A stretch of DNA of 57,238 nt from Pseudomonadota bacterium (GTDB lineage Bacteria > Pseudomonadota > Alphaproteobacteria > Rickettsiales > UBA1997): NCBI GenBank assembly GCA_018970485.1, contig JAGWWH010000007.1:1-57238 (forward strand), written 5' to 3'. This document shows, piece by piece, positions 52,323 through 57,238 of this stretch. Each line of letters opens with the position of its first letter. The stretch's first letter is position 1. The position numbers and the translations under genes were made by a program. The notes beneath the pieces are model-generated. The model did no database searches and was not told the DNA's origin. It worked only from the letters and a program-made list of their open reading frames with translations.

Positions 52323-54401
52323 ATGCCTCGTCAAATCGAAATCGAAAAATACCGCAATATTGGAATCATGGCGCACATCGACGCCGGCAAAACTACGACA
52401 ACTGAGCGCATCCTTTTCTACACTGGAAAATCGCACAAAATTGGTGAAGTGCATGACGGCGCCGCAACAATGGATTGGATGGAGCAAGAGCAAGAGCGCG
52501 GAATCACAATCACCTCTGCCGCAACAACATGTTTTTGGAATAATCACCGCATTAACATCATTGACACTCCGGGTCACGTAGATTTCACGATTGAAGTTGA
52601 GCGCTCTCTTCGCGTTTTAGACGGTGCGGTTTGTGTATTTGACGCCGTTGCTGGTGTTGAACCGCAATCAGAAACAGTTTGGCGCCAAGCTAACAAATAC
52701 AAAGTTCCAAGAATGTGTTTTGTTAACAAAATGGACAGAACCGGCGCGAATTTCTACCGTTGCGTTGACATGATGAAAACTCGCTTGGGCGCTCGTCCAA
52801 TCGCGATTCAATTGCCAATTAATGAAGCTGAAGATTACGGCGGTTTGATCGATTTGGTTAGAATGAAAGCTGTAGTTTGGAAAGATGAAACAATGGGCGC
52901 TGATTACTCTCTTGAGCCAATCCCAGCTGATCTTTTGGACAAAGCCAAAGAATACCGCGAGCAGCTAGTCGAAGCCGCAATTGAGCAAGATGATGTCCTG
53001 ATGGAAAAATATTTAGGCGGCGAAGAAATCTCTGAAGCAGATCTAAAACGCTGCATCCGCCAAGCGACAATCACTGGTGCTTTCGTTCCAGTTTTGAATG
53101 GAACTGCTTTCAAAAACAAAGGCGTTCAAACCTTGCTAGACGCAGTTGTAGATTATTTACCAAGCCCAGTTGACATCAAAGAAATCTCGGCGATCAATCT
53201 GCGTAATGAAGAAGTAATCAGCATTAATTGCGGTGACAAAAAATTCGCAGGATTGGCTTTCAAAATCATGACCGATCCTTTCGTCGGATCTCTCACCTTC
53301 GTACGTATTTACGCCGGCACTTTAACTGGCGGAACTGGAGTTGTTAATACAACCAAAAACAAAAAAGAACGCGTTGGTCGTATTCTTTTGATGCACGCAA
53401 ATAACCGTGAAGACATCAAAGAAGCTTACGCCGGAGACATCGTTGCTCTTGCTGGCTTGAAAGACACAACCACTGGAGACACTTTAGTTGAAACAGACAA
53501 TGACATCATTTTGGAAAGAATGATTTTCCCTGAACCGGTAATCGAAGTTTCTGTTGAGCCAAAATCAACTGCAGACCAAGAAAAAATGGGGATGGCTTTG
53601 TCACGTTTGGCTTCAGAAGATCCTTCTCTTCGCATTGAATCTGACCAAGAATCTGGTCAAACAATTCTGCGCGGAATGGGTGAATTGCACTTGGAAATCA
53701 TCGTCGACCGCATGAAGCGCGAATTCAAAGTTGACGCCAACATCGGCCAACCAAAAGTTGCTTACCGCGAAGCGATTACCAAAAAAATTGAAATCGACTA
53801 CACTCACAAAAAACAATCAGGCGGTTCTGGTCAATTTGCGAAAGTTAAAATTCGTTTTGAGCCACTCCCAGCTGACTCAAAAGAAAACTTCATTTTTGAA
53901 AGCGAAGTTGTTGGTGGACGCGTTCCAAAAGAATTTATTCCAGGTGTTGAAAAAGGTTTAAAATCTGCAAAAGAGACCGGCTTCTTGGCTGGTTTCCCAG
54001 TTGTAAGATTGAAAACTGCTTTGCTTGACGGCGCTTACCACGACGTCGATTCATCAGTTCTCGCTTTTGAAATCGCCGCTCGTTCAGCATTCCGCGAAGC
54101 CATGGAAAAAGCCGGCCCAATCATTCTTGAGCCGATCATGAAAGTTGAGGTAGTTACTCCTGAAGAATACATGGGCGACGTAATCGGCGACATCAACTCT
54201 CGTCGTGGACAAATCCAAAACGTTGAAGCTCGTGACGTAACTCAAGTGATTACCGCAAAAGTTCCTTTGGCGGCAATGTTTGGCTACGTAAACAGCCTTC
54301 GTTCCTTGTCACAAGGTCGTTCAAGCTACTCAATGGAATTCGATTGCTACGAACCAGTTCCTGCAGCTGTAGCGGAAGAAATTAAAGCTAAGAAAGCTTA
54401 G
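52323..54401 (+). CDS. fusA: Elongation factor G
   Basis: 692 residues. G1 [10 protein letters not shown]2 RGITI, G3 DTPGHVDF, G4 NKMD are in order, followed by domains II-V. It drives ribosomal translocation with GTP. Full length, no insertion. It is separated from rpsG by the glycosyltransferase-type gene and a family D repeat. No Shine-Dalgarno sequence is visible. An intrinsic terminator follows at 54448. Confidence 0.97.
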   Translation: MPRQIEIEKYRNIGIMAHIDAGKTTTTERILFYTGKSHKIGEVHDGAATMDWMEQEQERGITITSAATTCFWNNHRINIIDTPGHVDFTIEVERSLRVLDGAVCVFDAVAGVEPQSETVWRQANKYKVPRMCFVNKMDRTGANFYRCVDMMKTRLGARPIAIQLPINEAEDYGGLIDLVRMKAVVWKDETMGADYSLEPIPADLLDKAKEYREQLVEAAIEQDDVLMEKYLGGEEISEADLKRCIRQATITGAFVPVLNGTAFKNKGVQTLLDAVVDYLPSPVDIKEISAINLRNEEVISINCGDKKFAGLAFKIMTDPFVGSLTFVRIYAGTLTGGTGVVNTTKNKKERVGRILLMHANNREDIKEAYAGDIVALAGLKDTTTGDTLVETDNDIILERMIFPEPVIEVSVEPKSTADQEKMGMALSRLASEDPSLRIESDQESGQTILRGMGELHLEIIVDRMKREFKVDANIGQPKVAYREAITKKIEIDYTHKKQSGGSGQFAKVKIRFEPLPADSKENFIFESEVVGGRVPKEFIPGVEKGLKSAKETGFLAGFPVVRLKTALLDGAYHDVDSSVLAFEIAARSAFREAMEKAGPIILEPIMKVEVVTPEEYMGDVIGDINSRRGQIQNVEARDVTQVITAKVPLAAMFGYVNSLRSLSQGRSSYSMEFDCYEPVPAAVAEEIKAKKA

Positions 54402-54447
54402 TTTTAACTTCCGCCGGTTGAGTGGAGTCGAAACCAAGAAAATCAAT

Positions 54448-54480
54448 GGGTCTGATCCTCCGGGGTCAGACCCTTTTTTT
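54448..54480 (+). terminator. Intrinsic terminator after fusA
   Basis: Arms GGGTCTGATCC and GGGTCAGACCC (one wobble/mismatch) around a short loop, followed by seven T. It ends transcription about 50 bases after the fusA stop, implying that fusA and tuf are not one transcript here. Confidence 0.9.
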
Positions 54481-54494
54481 GTGCGTGCGGAAAA

Positions 54495-54582
54495 ATGGAT
54501 TGCCACGCTTCGCTCGCAATGACGGCGGAGAGTGCGAGTACCAAACTAGTCGCGTCATTGCGAGCGAAGCGTGGCAATCCAT
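54495..54582. repeat. Inverted repeat pair (family B) after fusA
   Basis: ATGGATTGCCACGCTTCGCT... (54495-54524) and its exact reverse complement (54553-54582, beginning CGTCATTGCGAGCGAAGCG) are two perfect 30-base arms, with 28 bases between. Single copies are at 8334-8420 (degenerate) and 11949-11977. Confidence 0.9.
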
Positions 54583-54645
54583 CTCGTCTCGAGTAATGCG
54601 TTGCTTACTAATGCCCAGGCAGATTGAAGTCATCCCGATCTGTTT

Positions 54646-55625
54646 TCATCTTGTTGGCCCAAGTTTTTTGTTGCCAATCTCACCCTCAGCCTCTTTCGAT
54701 TTCTTACCTTGTGCCACCAAACCCTTAAAATTCGCCTCCGCCCTTTCTGCCTGCCGCTCCAACTCCAAATTAATCGCAGCGGTCGTGCCAATTCCAAAAG
54801 TAACACCACCGTGAGTTTTTGATCCAGCAACCACAACCAACTCACTTTGCGGATTAACCGAAAACCAAGTTGTCGACCCAGGCACTTCCTCCCCAGGATT
54901 TTTCGGAGTTCCGCCAATGCCTCCGGCGTGCTGAACGGTCTGCGATTTCGCGTCGAAAAATTCCTGACCAAATTCGCGCGTTACTTCCCTAAATCCTTCC
55001 TCCTTCCATTTTTGACAAAGCCATTTGCCGAATTTTTGCATGTCTTCAGCCCTCACCCAGTAGCCGCCAGCCGGGCTGCCGTTGATTTTGTCAGCGACCA
55101 AATCTCGCTCGTCAAACATTGCGCCTTCTGGCTTGGTTACGGAAAAATTCGTGATTTCGGCCGGGCGCAGAATTTTTTCCTCGAGAAGTTCTTGGTAAGT
55201 TTTTTGCTCTTCAGGCGCGCGGTCTTTGTTGTAAAGATGCAGCGCCGAAAGTCCGGTGAGCAGAATCCCCGTGTTGCTGTAATGCGTGGTGAGTCATTGT
55301 TTGGTGCAGAGTCGCTTTCGGCAAATGTTCGCGAACCTTTTGGGGAAGAAGTTTTTTTGTTTCCTCGTCGAGCTCGATTGGCGCTGCGAGCTGCTCGCGG
55401 CTGATGTCGCCGTCCTAAATCATTCGCGCAATCAAAACGCCGGTAAAAACTTTGCCGATTGAGTGAATGGCGAAAGGTGAGTCGAGGTGGCCCTCGTGCC
55501 CGTGCTCAAGCGCGTAAGTTCTTTTGCGGTCGGAAACCAAAAACACGCCGTTGAGGTTAAAATCTTCGGCGCATTTGCGCAGGCTTCTGTGCGTAGTTGC
55601 GGGATCAATTTCTTCGAAGGCAATC
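54646..55625 (-). pseudogene. Broken serine hydrolase (class C beta-lactamase-like)
   Basis: Read on the minus strand, fragments of one beta-lactamase-family serine hydrolase are in different frames. The first part gives FEEIDPATTHRSLRKCAEDF ... SIGKVFTGVLIARMI, containing the SxxK serine, then an in-frame TAG (about 55415-55420), then DGDISREQL ... TLHQTMTHH. There the frame shifts and a stretch is deleted, and YSNTGILLTGLSAL (the YxN motif) to MFDERDLVADK...HAGGIGGT resumes. The N-terminus is missing where a family C repeat pair begins. With stop, frameshift and deletion it cannot make a full enzyme; the longest open part (54646-55119) is only the C-terminal third. Confidence 0.85.
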
Positions 55626-55630
55626 TATTT

Positions 55631-55705
55631 CCTGGATCCCCGCCTGCGCGGGGATGACTGAAACGAGTAGGTGCAACGTCATCCCCGCGCAGGCGGGGAT
55701 CCAGG
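55631..55705. repeat. Inverted repeat pair (family C)
   Basis: Two 28-base arms, CCTGGATCCCCGCCTGCGCG... (55631-55658) and its reverse complement GTCATCCCCGCGCAGG... (55678-55705), exact inverses with 19 bases between. One more copy of the element is at 3901-3928. It sits at the 5' end of the broken serine hydrolase. Confidence 0.92.
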
Positions 55706-55809
55706 AGGATATTCCAAAATTTACGAAGTCTTGATTTTTAGCGGATTGTCACAAAAATATGAATTTTGTCCCGCGGACAAAATCTCATTTTAACCAATAA
55801 ACTCAAGGC

Positions 55810-56832
55810 ATGAAGGCATCACAAATAATTTTACAGAATTACGACAAGCTACTTTTGGAAGTAAAAAATTACGTCGAAAAAACTGCGGAAAGTATTTCAA
55901 AAATTGCTACCAGAAAAAAAGTTGAAATGGCCTGGAATATTGGCAGAGCTGTGCAGAAACACCTCGAAGAAAACAATCAGTCAGAAAAAACTGGTTACGG
56001 AAAACATCTTTTTGAGCGCTTGGAAACAGACGTGAGCATCTCGCAAAGCGCTCTCTACAAAATGCGCAACTTCTACAAATCCTACCCAAAACTCCCTCGC
56101 GACGACGACAAGTTAAACTGGAGTCACTACCGCGTGCTTGCTGGCGTCAAAGACGAAGACCGACGAAAATATTTGGAGGATTTGGCGAGAGAAGAAAATC
56201 TCGACGCAGAAAAATTGCGCAAAAAATTACGAAAAATTCGTAAGCCGCAAATTTCTGAAAATAAAAAATCAGAAGTAAAAAAATTAAATTTCAAACGCGG
56301 AAAACTTTTTTGTTACGAGTTGTCCGAGGTCGCGGAGTTAGGCGTGACGTGCGTTGATTGCGGTTTTGGAATTTTGCATCAGCTCGAAAAAAATGCGCCA
56401 AAAGATGCGGAAATTGTTGAGACGATTAAGCGCGGTGAAAAATATTTGGTCAAAAAATTAGCAGTAAATGCGGCGAAGCTGAATGCTTACAAGGCTTACT
56501 TGCGCAAGGTTGTAGACGGTGACACGATTCACGTAATTCTCGATTTAGGTTTTAAAATTTTTCACGAAGAAATTTTGCGTTTGCGACAAATTGATGCGCC
56601 GGAATTTTCTACTTCAGCGGGAAAAAAATCGGCGCGTGAACTGAAAAAAATTCTACAAAATTTACCTTTTTTAATTGTGAAGACGCACACGACCGACATT
56701 TACGGGCGTTACCTCGCCGATGTTTTTTTGCCGGACGCGGAGGGTAAATTTTCTGTCACAGAAACTGTCGAAAAAGGAGAATATTTGAGCCAAATTTTAC
56801 TCGACAAAAATCTGGTCAAGACCTTCGCCTAA
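55810..56832 (+). CDS. DUF1016-N / thermonuclease fusion protein
   Basis: 340 residues in two parts. The N-terminal 150 or so look like the DUF1016 N-terminal (YhcG) domain: AWNIGRAVQKHLEENNQSEKTGYGKHLFERLETDVSISQSALYKMRNFYKSYPK ... WSHYRVLAGVKDEDRRKYLEDLARE, a putative DNA-binding fold. In normal YhcG proteins a PDDEXK nuclease follows; here residues about 225-335 instead form a staphylococcal nuclease-like domain (KVVDGDTIHV, LRLRQIDAPE, TDIYGRYLADVFLP), with Arg/Glu/Arg positions for catalysis preserved. A Cys-containing linker (YELSEVAELGVTCVDCGFG) lies between. It may be a defence- or DNA-processing nuclease. It lies between the broken serine hydrolase and tuf. Confidence 0.75.
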   Translation: MKASQIILQNYDKLLLEVKNYVEKTAESISKIATRKKVEMAWNIGRAVQKHLEENNQSEKTGYGKHLFERLETDVSISQSALYKMRNFYKSYPKLPRDDDKLNWSHYRVLAGVKDEDRRKYLEDLAREENLDAEKLRKKLRKIRKPQISENKKSEVKKLNFKRGKLFCYELSEVAELGVTCVDCGFGILHQLEKNAPKDAEIVETIKRGEKYLVKKLAVNAAKLNAYKAYLRKVVDGDTIHVILDLGFKIFHEEILRLRQIDAPEFSTSAGKKSARELKKILQNLPFLIVKTHTTDIYGRYLADVFLPDAEGKFSVTETVEKGEYLSQILLDKNLVKTFA

Positions 56833-57132
56833 GAAATTACTTGAACAAAGCACTTGCAAAATATTTTCCGATCAAAACGATGCGCGACCCTTTGGATCGG
56901 TCAAAGATTTTGGTGATCCTCAATAATCCTTCAGCCACAAGGGTCCGGAATTATTTTCCAACAAAGGAAGAGGGGCCTAAAAAATTTAGAAAGAGAATTT
57001 CTTTTGAAGACAACTCTTCGAGAAAAATTCTTTTTCTAAATTTTTTGACAGACGCAATTCCTTAAATAGGCGAAGCAAAAAGTTTTTATCGTTAATATTT
57101 GGCAAGAATTCAAAATCTTACATTCAACTTTT
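56833..57132. other. Intergenic stretch before tuf
   Basis: About 300 bases with no confident gene. An open reading frame of 74 codons from a TTG (56841-57065) exists but has no Shine-Dalgarno or known motif; its sequence (NKALAKYFPIKTMRDPLDRS...) is not recognised and may be chance. The last 70 bases are AT-rich and probably hold the tuf promoter, since the fusA terminator separates the genes. Confidence 0.4.
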
Positions 57133-57238
57133 ATGTCCAAACAAACCTTCCAACGCACCAAGCCTCACGTAAACATCGGCACCATCGGCCACGTTGATCA
57201 CGGTAAAACAACCCTCACAGCTGCAATCACAACTTACC
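57133..57238 (+). CDS. tuf: Elongation factor Tu (5' end only)
   Basis: 35 codons before the window ends: [35 protein letters not shown], with the P-loop GHVDHGKT. It delivers aminoacyl-tRNA to the ribosome. Truncated by the window boundary only. It is last in the interrupted str operon, about 2.7 kb after fusA. Confidence 0.96.
   Translation, partial: MSKQTFQRTKPHVNIGTIGHVDHGKTTLTAAITTY

Noticed and set aside
56841-57065. 74-codon reading frame from TTG before tuf
   Set aside because: No motif, no ribosome binding site and weak start. Kept only as a gap note.
1-57238. CRISPR array, rRNA, transposase or integrase genes
   Set aside because: None was found. Repeats are palindromic and scattered, without regular spacing.

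Overview
The window is an AT-rich, tightly packed bacterial chromosome segment, almost certainly from an alphaproteobacterium with a reduced, Rickettsiales-like genome. The evidence is a complete bc1 operon with NuoE, an adrenodoxin-type ferredoxin, ThyX with Dut, a TatA whose likely client (the twin-arginine Rieske protein) is encoded nearby, RlmE and a DUF2125-like protein. GC-rich palindromic repeats lie between genes and, in two cases, inside reading frames, which recalls the Rickettsia palindromic elements. An ankyrin protein and a kinase-like protein hint at host association. The cell is not a minimal parasite, since it keeps panC/panD, nadC, bioB, purK, peptidoglycan synthesis (a class B PBP) and nucleotide excision repair. 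Genus-level placement is inference and was not tested.

Layout. 0-9 kb: acetyl-CoA synthetase carrying an in-frame palindrome, a RelE/RHH toxin-antitoxin pair, panD, rluD, tsaE-xth (xth also carries an in-frame repeat), an EamA transporter, and a secreted transglutaminase-like/SIMPL pair. 8.4-14.5 kb: transaldolase, priA, a secreted protein, tRNA-Lys(CTT) with a nearby partial copy of its 3' end, an ABC-F ATPase and an ankyrin protein. 14.5-22 kb: the respiratory operon petA-petB-alkyltransferase-petC-nuoE, dut, rho, an ExoD-like membrane protein, and thyX-tatA. 22-34 kb: a short uvrC, nadC, a TPR-like protein and ABC-2 permease, a pilin-like protein with a lectin-like domain, nhaA-pth, panC, the kinase-like protein, prmC, a DUF2125-like protein and ferredoxin. 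34-42 kb: trmL, a class B PBP, atpH-atpA-atpG (atpD and atpC absent), an aspartoacylase-like protein, speB and purK. 42-50 kb: pirin, rlmE, a small lipoprotein, a threonine dehydratase-like enzyme, a VOC protein, a LysR regulator, ridA, bioB, a ModA-like protein, nrdB and a peroxiredoxin. 50-57 kb: the str operon (rpsL, rpsG, fusA, tuf), interrupted twice: by a DUF6492-like glycosyltransferase gene between rpsG and fusA, and by a broken serine hydrolase plus a DUF1016-thermonuclease fusion gene between fusA and tuf.

The most unusual items are the two in-frame palindromic insertions in housekeeping enzymes (acs, xth), the DUF1016-N/SNase fusion lodged in the str operon, the repeat families, often in inverted pairs, that sit at genome rearrangement points, and the alkyltransferase gene inside the bc1 operon. 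No CRISPR array, transposase or rRNA was seen.
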